Shown in pieces: positions 1-12,400 of a stretch of 64,000 nt of DNA. Both the position numbers and the translations under genes were made by a program. Positions within the stretch are counted from its first letter, which is position 1; every line of letters begins with the position of its first letter. The DNA comes from Euryodendron excelsum (lineage: Eukaryota; Streptophyta; Magnoliopsida; Ericales; Pentaphylacaceae), in assembly GCA_033060915.1 (NCBI GenBank), contig CM065397.1, forward strand, positions 12,511,001 to 12,575,000. The letters run 5' to 3'. The notes beneath the pieces were generated by a model. It saw nothing but the letters and a program-made list of their open reading frames with translations, was not told where the DNA came from and did no database searches.

Positions 1-1393
1 GTAAGACCCGGGTAATATGTTTAGAGGGTTAGTACTGTTTAGATTTAGTACCTTCAGTATGGTCTAATACACACCTCACTAGTGTTTATACGGTGCAAAG
101 AGATTTAAATACCGCATCAGTTAACTTACCGACCTGTATTGATCTATACTAGACTGTATTGGACATACTGGTATGTACCAGATTGTACCAGACAATTTGA
201 TTTTTTACTCCATTTTTAATTTATCATTATATTTTATATCAGTTATTTTATTTTGGTGACTTTCAAATTTTTTATATGATTGATTTCTATATTCAGAATA
301 TATATAATACATACATACAATAATAGCTAGGACCTTTGGGTAATGATGTTTTATATCAAAATACTTAAACTTTTTGTTGGAATTTAATAGACAATAAGTA
401 CGTATTTTAAATCTTTTTAAAATACTTGAAATTTATGATTTACCGTTTTGAAAACTTTTTAAATTACTTATAACTTGTTAATGTTTTACTCTAATGAAAT
501 TTTATTTTGTACATTTAAAGTATATACATATATATATATATATATATTTACATAAATATATAATACTTATAACAGCAAACTTGATATGGTGAACTGATAC
601 AGTCTAGTACCACTATGTACCGTTTCAATGACAAAAATGATACAGTAGCCAGTGCGAGATTGACAACTATAATTATGACACTGTCTTGTGATTCGAAATC
701 TATCTCAATTAAGCCAGGTTAGCAAATAGCCTCAGAACTCAACTCAGCTTAACTAAGTCTTCTCTTAACTACTCGAAGTCGATTACATGAATTTTGTTTC
801 GGCAAATAGTCTCGTGGTAAGAAACAAATTGTCATCTCGAGTTTAGTTCACACATAATTATAACTCACAATGGCAATATGGTCTGGTTGTTAAGCTTCTA
901 ATATAGTGGAAACTTTGCTTTTTGGTATTACTGATGAGTGTATAAGATTTTTAAAGGGTAGATTAAAATTAGACAAACCCACATAGCTATGGCAAAATTA
1001 AGTGGCTAATTCAACATAAATCTCTCATTTGGACTGATCAAAATATAAAAAGAAAAAACTGACAGAAAAAAAAAATCCCTTTGATCTTTGAGGAAAAAAT
1101 AATAATAATGACACAAACGAAAGTCAAAATCAAGCGTACTTGCCTTTAGAATTCTTTTTTTGTCTGAGCGAAACCTCGGAAAAATTAAAAAAACCCATAA
1201 CTTACTTCTTCGGGTGAGTGGAAAAAAATTCATTGAAAATGTAATACCATTATTTTTAGATATTATTTCAATTATAATTTTTATGTTTAATGTATTTGAA
1301 GAAATTCTTATTATGAACCTTGAATCTGAGTATCGGTGAAGATTTGTCTGGATAATTGCAAATGAAGGCAATAATAAAGTTCTCTACTGCTCA
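1..1393. other. Intergenic, AT-rich, no gene recognised
   Basis: Upstream flank of the Aurora kinase gene. It holds a TA/CATA microsatellite near 522-548 and several poly-A/T runs. The open frames here are short, low-complexity and match no family I recognise. Nothing else is supportable. Confidence 0.6.
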
Positions 1394-1397
1394 AAGA

Positions 1398-1407
1398 TCT
1401 AACGGTT
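1398..1407 (+). promoter_or_regulatory. MSA-like element (MYB3R site), distal
   Basis: The sequence TCTAACGGTT fits the first ten positions of the plant mitosis-specific activator consensus YCYAACGGYYA. MSA elements bind three-repeat MYB (MYB3R) factors and drive G2/M expression of genes such as B-type cyclins. It lies about 430 bp upstream of the Aurora start codon, a sensible place for a mitotic kinase gene. The match is seen; the function is inferred. Confidence 0.5.
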
Positions 1408-1686
1408 CATGAACCACATGATTTCATCACATTGATTAGTTTCTTAAAATCCAGTGATCATTTTAGGTATTAAAATCTGAGATAAAAAGAGGGGGGGAAA
1501 AATCGGGGTACTTAAATCAGAGGGTGCAGAATTTTTCATCATAACAATCGGCTGATGGGCCCCACAGATTGGGTGGTCCACGCCTCGTGATGGCTCAAGA
1601 TTCCAAAACGACGCTCCCGAAAGCAAACAAATTCGAAAAAGCAACCTGAGCAGGATTGGTCCACGTGTCCGTCCGTACAAATCCGA

Positions 1687-1739
1687 CCGTTGTGAGATCC
1701 TTCCCCCTTATACCGTTACCCTATTCAAACAAACAACGG
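1687..1739. promoter_or_regulatory. Cluster of three AACGG cores near the Aurora start
   Basis: CCGTT (AACGG on the minus strand) occurs at 1687-1691 and 1713-1717, and AACGG on the plus strand at 1735-1739. All three lie within 53 bp and 90-145 bp before the ATG. With the distal site at 1398 they look like a composite MSA array for G2/M transcription. No TATA box stands out. Confidence 0.45.
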
Positions 1740-1788
1740 TACGTCGTCCCCTTCTCCATCCTCCTCCCTTGGCATCTCTCTCCCCTAC

Positions 1789-1793
<5 letters not shown>

Positions 1794-1828
<35 letters not shown>
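1794..1828 (+). repeat. (CT)n microsatellite abutting the Aurora ATG
   Basis: A 35-bp pure CT run that ends directly against the start codon at 1829. Pyrimidine-rich CT tracts are common in plant 5' leaders and core promoters (Y-patch/GAGA-type), so it may be part of the leader as well as a length-variable marker. Confidence 0.85.
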
Positions 1829-1830
<2 letters not shown>

Positions 1831-4800
1831 GGGGATCGCTGCAGAGATACAGCCAGAAGAGAAGGTATAGCAAAGAAAATGCTCACATTTCTTCTTTTCT
1901 GTTAGGGTTCGTTGATAAATTTGAGATTTTGAATTCTAGGGTTTCTTTTCCTTGGATAAGGGTTTTGTCTCGTTTTGATTGCAATTACGCTAGTTTTCTT
2001 GGTAAAGATGACTTGGTTCGTTGAAATCATTTGGAGTTTTCGAGCGAATTGGGTTTCTCTTTTCCTATGTTGGAGGAAATTAATTTCCTTCTCATCTTTA
2101 TGTTCGGATTGGTTTCTGGAAAAATGTAGGGAAAGAAACGAAAAGAATTTATTAGATATTTGTGCAGATTAGGGCATCATATGTAAATGCACCAGCATAG
2201 TTTTGGGAGTTGAGTTTGTAAGATTGGAATTCGTGAGTTGAGCATATGGGCCTCTGGTTATCGTGATTTGTTCCTTTCTAGCAGATAGGCAAGTTTATGC
2301 TCTGTTTGTTTTATAAACAAAAAAAAATTCGGAGGAAACAGTTACTTCTAGCTGTGACGGTATTTCTTTTAATTATCCCCTTCAAGCTAACCGAAGAGAC
2401 ATGATAAATTTGTCCTTAAGGTGCAAGGAAATTTACTTGGCGAAATTAATGGAGGATTTGAAGAAAAATTTAGTTTCCCCATATCCAGGATCTGAACTCC
2501 TTTGACATTGAGAAAGCTAATCTGGGTTGCAAACTTTAAAGTGTCAATTTGGCAAAAGGTTTGAATGGGTTTTAGTTTGGTCCAATCTTACAAAATAGCA
2601 ATTATTAGGTTTATGTTCTGCTTTTCGTATTCTATTCCCGATTGGTTATTGTGCTCTGAGTATGATAGTGTTGTTAACTATGGCTTCACTTCTGTAGGCT
2701 TCTTCAGAGGCAACAGCAGTGGAGAAAAGAAGGTGGACTCTCAATGACTTTGACATCGGAAAGCCTCTTGGAAGGGGAAAGTTCGGCCATGTTTATCTGG
2801 CAAGAGAAAAGAGGGTCAGTGATCTTGACATCTATTTCATGTGCTAGAAATGTTAGCTTTGTTGAATCCATATATATTAACTTTATGATTTGGAGAACCT
2901 TCTTCTTAGTTGCATGTGTACTGATTTATTATGGATTGGTGCATATTGCCATTGAATTGGGTTTTTATTGTCAGAGGAAAACAGGCTCAGCCCTAAACTG
3001 GTTTAAATTTTATTAATTTCTCTACCTTGCTGTTTGTCTGGCTCCCATAAATTAGGGCTTTCTTAATTATTCTTGTGCATGGCCACCAAGAAACAGAAGG
3101 AACAAATTAAGATTTATGAATTGGTACTGGTATTTTTTCGGGTGGAAATCGTGATTAGGTATTATTCCAAATTTTACCTTACCAGCATCCGAACAGAGCA
3201 TTGGTGGCTCTTTTCTACTATAAACGTTCATATGTTTAGCAATTGAATCTATATATTATTTGGGAACAGAGCAATCATATCGTGGCATTAAAGGTGCTTT
3301 TCAAGAGCCAGCTGAAACAGTCTCAGGTTGAGCATCAGCTTCGCCGTGAAGTTGAGATCCAGAGTCATCTTAGGCACCCCAATATTCTACGTCTTTATGG
3401 ATACTTCTATGATCAGGTATAGTTGGTCTAGCAGTTGCTCATATAGTTAATTTGCCAACTTTTACAGCTTTTGATATAGTTAATTTGCCAACTTTTGGAA
3501 CATAATTGTTGCAGAAACGAGTTTACTTGATATTAGAATATGCAGCCAAGGGTGAACTGTACAAGGAGCTACAGAAGTGTAAATACTTCAGTGAAAGGCG
3601 TGCTGCAACTGTGAGTGTCCATTCTATAGTTTTCTTTTCTTCTCTTTTCTCTTTTTCTTCCCGTCTTCCATTTGATTTGTCATCCTTATTACATATTTGG
3701 TCACTAGATTACTTCTCGAGGTCCTTTCTTTTTGGAGCCTGATCATTGGGTCCCCATTGTTTTTTGTGTTTTTTTCATCAGAGTAAAGTAAATTTTGATT
3801 TTGATTTCCAATGCCATGGGCAATATTGTTGACATTTTTAGTTCTATCAATTGAAAACTGCTTAAAATTTGTTGTTTTTGTGCATGTTGGGGGTGTGTGG
3901 GATAGTATGTGGCATCATTAGCTCGAGCCCTTATCTATTGTCATGGAAAGCACGTAATACACAGAGATATTAAACCAGAAAATCTTTTGGTTGGAGCACA
4001 GGTAATAACCTACCTTGGTCTTTTAATCAATTATAGAGATATATCATGCATCTTGGAAGGCTATAATTTATCAATTTGGGTTCTCTTTGTCAGGGTGAAG
4101 TCAAAATTGCAGATTTTGGGTGGTCAGTGCACACATTTAACCGTAGGCGGACCATGTGTGGTACATTGGATTACCTCCCACCGGAGATGGGTATGTTCAT
4201 CTGACATAGGATACAAATGTTTAAGCTATTACAATGTGCTTAGCTTTAGTGTCTTTGGAGCAATTTAAACGATTCTTAATTGTATAATCTTTTTAGCATT
4301 GTCTGGAGAAAATAACTTTGTTGAACATTTTGAACAATTCATGTGAAATGCAAGCAAATACCTCGTACTATTTTAGTGGTGATGTATCAATTGAAGGCTG
4401 TGTGATCTATTTATTGACTTATTGTTACTATTTTTGCAGTGGAGTGTGTTGAGCACGATGCAAATGTAGACATATGGAGCCTCGGTGTCCTGTGCTATGA
4501 GTTTCTTTATGGGATGCCTCCTTTTGAAGCAAAGGAACACTCAGACACATACAGAAGGTGAACCTGAAATGCAAAGTGGATAGAAATGATACACAGAATT
4601 TTATAAGAGGACGAAAATGTTACCTTCAGAAACTAATCTTTTGGGAATGAATTTATGTTGAATGAAAGTATAGGATAGTTGCAGTGTAAATAAAATTTAA
4701 TGTATCATTGTAGGTAACTAGGTAAGTTGGTCCGCCAATGTTAAAGGGGTATGGCTTGTTTATTCTTGGTACAGGATTGTGCAAGTGGACTTGAAGTTCC

Positions 4801-5117
4801 CTCCAAAGCCTATTGTCTCTTCAGCTGCAAAGGATCTCATCAGTCAGGTTCCAGTTATTATCTTCAAAATTTAAAATAGCAATTTTATTACTGATTTGTT
4901 GATATTACTTATTAAAAATATCATTGCTATGCTAATAATATTGGGTTTCCAAAGAGACAAAATGGTCATGAACTTGACAAGTCCTTTTTTGTCCCCTTTC
5001 TTATTTTAATGACAGATGCTTGTCAAGGATTCTTCACAAAGATTGCCAATGCACAAGCTTCTTGAGCATCCATGGATTGTTCAGAATGCAGATCCTTCTG
5101 GCATCTATAAGGGTTAA
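1829..5117 (+). CDS. AUR1: Aurora serine/threonine kinase (plant alpha-type, AUR1/AUR2-like)
   Basis: Mitotic kinase that phosphorylates histone H3 and spindle or cell-plate substrates. Nine exons: 1829-1864, 2698-2814, 3270-3416, 3515-3610, 3906-4001, 4094-4190, 4440-4557, 4775-4847, 5016-5117. All introns are GT-AG and phase closes to 293 aa; Arabidopsis AUR1 is close to this length. Visible motifs: glycine loop GRGKFGHV (37-44), catalytic Lys in VALK (K59), HRDIKPEN (151-158), DFG (171-173), activation-loop Thr in RRRTMCGT (T184) and APE-equivalent PPEM. The short N-terminus (about 30 residues before the kinase domain) is that of the alpha group. The start was chosen because [12 protein letters not shown] resembles the AUR1/2 N-terminus and follows a CT-rich leader. 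AUR1 versus AUR2 cannot be separated in a non-Arabidopsis genome. AACGG sites upstream suggest G2/M control. Confidence 0.96.
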
Positions 5118-6491
5118 TTAGCAGTGTTAAATGTTGTTAGGGTTACATTAAGTCAAAGATCAAGCCTTGAGTAGGGTGAATTCGCGACGATTATAATATA
5201 ACCCCACAAGTATGCTGTATGGTTATACGGTGAGAGGGGTTGTATTAAACAACTAGGTTTTCTTACGGAAACTGAGATGAGAAGTGGGAATGATTTGTGC
5301 AAGAATTGGATGCATGCCTCCTAGTTCTGTATCAATAAAATCATATTCTTTCATGATGCAATTTTTTCCTCAATTGTTGTTTAATATATCCTTTTGTTTG
5401 TTGAATATTGCTGTGAATTCCTAATAGTGTTCCCGTAAAGATATGACGACGTTTTATATGGATACTGCCAGGAGACAAACTCAAAATTAAAGTCACTGGT
5501 TATGATTCAATCAGAGAATATATAATTTATCGACTCCACAACAAGGATTCAAAGGATTAGGCGATTTTTCAACTTTAACATTCCTTTCAATGGGAATATG
5601 ATTCAAAATTCTCATAATTTCAATTCTTCCAAGAAGTAGATTCAAAATTAATTTAAGGAACAACAAAAATGAAAACAAGAGCTTGGTTTCGTAAAATTTG
5701 TGAAAATTGTCATATATAATTCCTCGAATGACTTCTTTAAGAACTCATTTGATTGAGCATCTGCAACTTGTAATCAGCACAAAATCCTGAAAGAATAACT
5801 TCTATATTGCTCAATGTGCAACTTTATTCTTCTCATTTCTGTTCATCACTTCCTGCAGCATCCCAACATGATTGGAAATTGACATAATTATGGTTTAGTA
5901 GAACAGTGATTCTTGGTTTTCCAGTTAGGCTAGTTTTTTCGGAGCAAAAAAGCTGAAAATTTTCACCTTCTTTGCTTATAAGCCAAGAAAGCAATTTGAA
6001 AAAGCTAGAAAAAAAACTGTACCAATCAGAGCTATTTCTTATTATAGAGAGATGTTCTGTGGTTAGTTCACAGTGCGAAGCAGGAGTAGCTATTAAAAAA
6101 GCTTGGGAAACAGTATTGAAGGAACAATTTTAAATGACAATTTTTGTTCTCATGTATCATCAACCGATATTCTGCGCAAATAAACACCAAAAACAGAACT
6201 TTCATACGAACGATCTTGACATACATCAGATTTGTTTGACAAGACATACAATTAGTTCATATAGCCTAATTCTAATTATAAAGACATGCATGCAGTCGAG
6301 GCATCCTAACAGAGCTGTAGAGATGAACAAACATTGTTCCTCCATGACCCGATCAATTTGATTACAGTTAAACTGGTACATACCGGTCACAGCTTCAAAG
6401 TTGGCACGGAGATAAATTGCAGTGACTACTGCTGAAAATAGGAAGTACTTGTATTTTGAGTGCTCTATTTCATGTCATGCCAGTAATGTCT
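5118..6491. other. Convergent intergenic region (3' UTRs of Aurora and PFK)
   Basis: 1.37 kb between the two stop codons. An AATAAA-type signal (tcaataaaatc, about 5331-5341) sits some 215 bp after the Aurora stop and is the probable poly-A signal. The rest is AT-rich unique sequence with no gene I can support. Convergent 3' ends could overlap in transcripts. Confidence 0.6.
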
Positions 6492-9400
6492 TTAGCTACC
6501 TAATTGGTCATCTTCACAATTCTCGCCATTCAACAACTCAGTTGGAGGCGTTTCCTCTTTTTTGGCTTCAACATATTTGGGATCCAAGAAACTCGGCTGA
6601 TTGGTCGAAGAAAGGAGCCTTGCCCACATCCTGTCAGTTATCACAACATTGTTTTGTCTCTCGGTGATACGCTGCACATTAAAAATAACAATAACAAGCA
6701 AAAAATCCATTATTTGTCATACGATAGGAATTTCACAGTGATGTGAGAGAATATCCTTATGCTACACATTGACAAGTAACAATTCCTTAGGATTCAAAGA
6801 AATTCACAATGGAAAGAGGACAGTGAGGAAGTGAATATTGTCATGCAAATTGTGGAAAATCACAGGAATACAAACTCTCATATTGAAGTTCTCTACTTCA
6901 GCGTAGTATTGTAACTTCAACCTCTTTGTATCATACTTAGTGTCAGATGACATGGCCTTTCAAGAGGCATGACACATGGCAAAACAAGGATAGCTCAATG
7001 AAGGGGGCATGTGAACAGCAGTAATTATACCTACATGAGAGGTAGAGAACCTTTGTCTTATAAGTGGGCAGTTATACCCATAGAAAGCAACTAAGGCGGC
7101 TTATCGAGGAATATGACATGGGGCAGAAACACGGAAGTGGGACACGTGGCACGAAGGAGTCAGAACATGCCAACAGTGGTTCTAAGCACATGTAACACAA
7201 TGGTATCTGTCAAGGATGTGGCCTGTTAAAAGCAGCAAAAAGCCTGAAAGACTCAAATTGTGAAAACTATTATGTAACTCTCAAAGTAGAGCCTTAATTG
7301 GCTGAGAATATGGAACTACTGGTAACAGTCTATTACTATTTAACCATAGACGGGCTATAAATAGCTGAAGAGACCTCAGAAGAAAGGATCCTTCAATCAC
7401 ATCTACAACCCACAAATGGCTTATCTAGGAGCAGGAGTAACTAAGTTTTTCTAGCTGTTTTGACAGTCACTGCTCTTTTACCCATTTTGGAGATCAATAC
7501 AATTCTTCTATGTTAGTCTTTTATTCATTGTTCATTTACTTTGCTTGTACTGCTACAAATTCTTAAATACAGAATAGTCCTGAAACAAGGCAACCAAAAC
7601 ACACAAAGTTCAATTCCCTGGTGGTGTTGAATCCACATGTCAAGATTTGAAGAGATTACTGCCCCATAAAACCACCACTTACTAATATGAACTATAGTTG
7701 TTAAACTGAGATCTGAATCATGAAGCCAAAGCTGAATTACGAATTGAACCAAAGAACTAATTGGAAGGTTCAGCAATAATTTCAAGAGCCCATATAAAAT
7801 GCTAGTTATAAAATAATTACAAAAATAAAAAGTACATAGTAAAAGTGTAGGATGCAGTTATACGTAACTATAAAGCAACTGTTGAAATTATACGTAACTA
7901 TAAAGCAACTCTAAACGCATTCTTATGAGTACTAAAAAGAATGGCTAGGTTGCACAAGGTTCAAATAACCATAAAGCAACTGTTCCTTTCAAGTGGCATG
8001 ACTGAAATTACAACCTAGCATTTCCAATTTGGCTTTACTTAGCAACAAACGCCAATAATCTGGGATTATAATTGTGTTCCAATTTAGATTCCATAGATAC
8101 AGCCATATAGATTGTAACACCTACTATACCTTTTACTTTTTCTTTTGCTATTTTTCTATAAGTAAATAGAATCGCTTCACAAACAGTACCTCTTTCTATT
8201 AACACCTAGGAAGCACGGACACACCATTTAGGGTACCATTGGCATGTCGGACATACCGCGAACACAAAAACTCCTAGGACACGCCAAAATACGTGTCGGA
8301 CACACCAGGTGGCGTGTCCTATTTTTTGTTTTTTTTTTAAGCTGTGAACACGTCGAGGACACGGCTGGGACATGTTTAGGACACTGCGGGGATTGAAGTG
8401 TAATTATGAAAATTTTAAAATGGGGTATATTTTGTAATTTTCTTAACTTTAATATAAAATGTACGAAATATCCCAAATCAAAACATTTCTTCTTCTTCTT
8501 CTTCACTACCCAAATCTGTTGCTGCCGTATTTCTTATTTTCTCCTTTTTTTGTGTTTTTTCTTATTCACTGTCCTTTCTGCTGCTTGTTTCACTGCTGCT
8601 TATATTCAATGTGGGTACTGCCCTCCAAAATTAACTAAATAAATTGGTACTGCTTACATGTCACTGCTTTTTTTTTTTTTTTTGGATGGAAGTTGGATGC
8701 TTGCTAGTTCATGCTTTAGACAGTAATGAATCTAATGATGCATTGGATGATGATCTTCTTTAACTTGTGTCTTTACCTATGCTTGATGAATGATGAATTG
8801 ATGACTTGTTGTCTATTATATTAAGTATTGGATTTTTAAATATTTTTGGTGGCAGGTGAATGTTATATTTATAGACATGAAAAATAAAATATATAAAAAT
8901 AACAATTTTTTACCGTATCCCTACCGTATCTGTGTCTCCTATTTTTCGAAATTGCTGTACCCCGTGTCTGTATCTGTGTCCGTGTCTGTATCAGTGCTTC
9001 TTAGATTAACACAATGCAAACACAGAACTTACTATAGGACCTGGAGGAACTTACGTTGAAAGGGATATAAGTATGTCTGCCATTGACAAGCCCACTTGTG
9101 AAGCCTGTGTATCCTGCCATAGCTCCATGAACAGCACTTTGAGCAAGGAGTGTGCAGTACACGTTGTCAGATGCATTGCTTGGAATAGCCCGGATCATGT
9201 ATGTAGGATCTGCCAGACAATTTGGTCAAGTCCAAGTTTTTTTATTTTTCTTTTTTCCCTTTTGATTTTTTTTTTTTCCCTGCAAATGCTAGTGCAGTTT
9301 TGTGTTTGATAATTTCTCCAAGTTCAATTCAAGAAGAAACATAGACAAGCAATAAGGGAATTAAGAGGGCACTGACCTATATATTTAAGCGTAGTATCCA

Positions 9401-12400
9401 TCTTACGTTGTTTTGCAAAATGATCCTACAAAAAGGAAAAGAACCAGTAAGCAAACCGGCAGAGTTATCCAGTTACGGTAGCACAAGGAATGCTCATAGT
9501 TGTGGACTCAACTATGAGTATCATAAAAGAAATGTGGCTGGCTTTGTTGTCTCAGTCAACAGAACATGCATAACCAGGATTGTGGCACCAAGTTGCCACT
9601 TGGTTTGCGTCTACCATGAAATGGAATGACTCCATCCCTGAAAAATTTTATTTAAAATCACCTAATATTCATCCTATAGGAAAAAACATGAGAGATCACA
9701 AATTTCATAGAAAAAACTCCATCAACGAATTTACATAGCCCTGAATTTTTAAAACAAAATCCCAAACAATTAAATTAAAAAGCAGATAATCATGTAAATG
9801 TACGTACAACTGAGGACATGAAGAATATCTGCATGTAAACAAAAGCAACAAACTATAACGTAAACTGGGAGCTATTAATGATCGTAAGATAAGAAGCTTA
9901 AGTTAAATTATAACCAGTACCTTGATCTTATGAGAAATCCACAACCCAACATCTTGGAGTAGCTTGTTCCCAGAAGCATCTTTCTGGTCCCCAGACTGCA
10001 AGCTCTCTGAAAGCAGCTCCTGCCCTGCTCCTTCAGCTATCACAATAACCATGTGCCCATTTTCTTTGAGTCGTTTTTCCATGAATTCAAAAAGTCCACC
10101 CTTTCCTTCAAGATAGAAGGGTGATTCTGGAATCAAACAACAGTCCACATCTCGGTTGGCAAGTGTAGCATACATTGCAATGAAGCCTGCACCAGTAAAT
10201 CTGAGAAGACTGAAGGAAAATCGGGATAGTGGTAGTGAAGATAATGTGAAAAGGCTAAGCATTTATGAAATTATCAGATAACTAAGTTTCAACATAGGGA
10301 AAATCACATGTTCAAATTCTCTGCCAGTTTTTCACCTTACCTTCCTAAATATCGTAAAACAAATCTTTATTTATTTTGACTGCTTCCAAGTTATGAGCTA
10401 AATTTTGTTGAGCAAGCAAAACCATGTTGTAGAACCAAGAGCTATTTCAGCTTTCTTTGCATGTCTACAGCTTGTTTTGCAATAGCAAGATTCACAAACA
10501 TGAATTAAATGATGCTTTTTTTTTTTTTGAAGGAAATATGGACATCAAACCAAGAGCTTTCATAGCAAATTGTATAGTTAGATATCTAATTATTTGTAAC
10601 TTAGCCACACAGTAATGACCATTTGATGCAGTCCTAGGTTTCCAAAATGATGCTCTGATACCAATTGATGCAGTCCTAGGTTTTTAGAAAACCTAGGACA
10701 GCAATATGCTCCCAAACAAGTGTATTTTCTCACAAAAAATTTTTATCAAACAACTTATATGCAGAAAACAAGTGCACAAATTTGTGAGAGAAAAACAGCA
10801 ATAGTAAGCTCTAATACCAATTGATGCAGTCCTAGGTTTAGAAAAGATGCTCTCATACCAAATAATGCAATCCTAGAATTACAAATGAAACTCTAAAATA
10901 CAGCTGGAGAACTCTATTAAATGAAGCTCAAACACCCCAAATTCAGCAAGTATATCATTCCCAAAATAATAGACAAATCAAAGATCATAGAGAATCACAC
11001 AATTTGAAAAGGTATGAAAGTAAACAAACCACTTAATAGACTTTATTCGAAGACTGATGATAACGTAAAGCTTACAAGAATAAAGCCAGAAACGAAACCG
11101 ATGAGGTTCCAAAAAAGAGGAAAGCCCCACAACAATATTAAGTAAATAAAAGGACAGCAACAGCAGTAGGAAGAAAGAAGGGGCAGAAGTGGTAGAATAA
11201 GAAAGGTGTATCAGAAAGAGAAACCTGCAGCAGAAAAGGAGAATCTACAGAGATACAGAAATATAGAAAGGGTAGAGATAAGAAGTAAAAAAGGAGAAAA
11301 TTTAGCAAAGAAGAAGAACCAGCAATGTAAATTCTGCAGAGTTGTAGAATTATAGAAAGGGAAGAAAAGAAATATTCTGCAAAAATGGAGAAATGCAGAG
11401 AGGCAAAAAGCATAGAGAAGAGAAGAAGGCAGAAGTAACAGCATAAATATTGGGAGAAAGAGATTCAGAAATCTGCAGTGAGGTGGAGAAAGAATTCAGT
11501 AGGAAGAAAGGGAAAAGAGAAGAGAAACAGAGAAGGGAAAGGGAAGGGGGATAGGCTCCAATCATAGGAGTGTTTTTTTCTTTTCAATAATCAACTTTTC
11601 CCCTCCACTCCAGATTGCATGGTGTTTAAATAAAAGAAAAGTACATAATATATTCAAAAGATTAGTCAACATTTGTCGGTTGTTTTGTCTCTGTTGGTTA
11701 GTGACTAATTAAAAAGTCATTGGAGGTTGTTTATCTTCTCCTTTATTGTCAAAAGGGGTTGTTACTTTGCCAAACAAAAGAAAAGGGTTATTGAGTGATT
11801 GTCAAAAAGGCGGTTGCTAGTGGCTGACTTTGTACCTGGGTTAGTAGCTGGTTTTGTGGCTGCCAACTTGGGTTACATCAGTTCTCCCTGATTGGAAAAA
11901 ACTCGACAGAGAGCTGTGGAATCAAGTTTCCTTGACGTCGTCTTAGTTCAGTCTCATCAATCCCAGAGCTATCAATCAAAGGCTGATCTCTCTAACGAAC
12001 CAAGTGCTTCCAGCGCATCCCTCTATGCATCTTTGAAGTCTGGATACCATCATCACCTTCAATAAACTCCTCAACAGATTTAGTTGTTGGAAAGTTTGAT
12101 ATGCATTGTTTGGACCCTTACTTAACAGCTTAAACTTTTATGTCAAGTGACTACTTAACATGGTATCAGAGCTCTCTGAATAGGAAAAAGTCTTGGGTTC
12201 AAGTCTCTCCATTGGCATTTGTTTCCCGATTGCATTTGTTTCTCTCTATCTTTGTATGTTGTATCTCCACGTGTAAAGCGGGGTTGCACGTGAGGGAGGG
12301 TGTTGGAAAACTTAATATGCATTGTTTGGGCCCTTACTTAACAGTTTAAGCTTTTAGGTCAAGTGGTTACTTAACATTAGGAATATCTACGAAACATAGA

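Noticed and set aside
1006..1371. 121-codon minus-strand frame upstream of Aurora
   Set aside because: Low-complexity Phe/Ser/Ile-rich translation of poly-A/T-rich DNA; no domain.
12140..12349. 69-codon open frame
   Set aside because: It runs through the TRIM terminal repeat, PBS and PPT; not coding.
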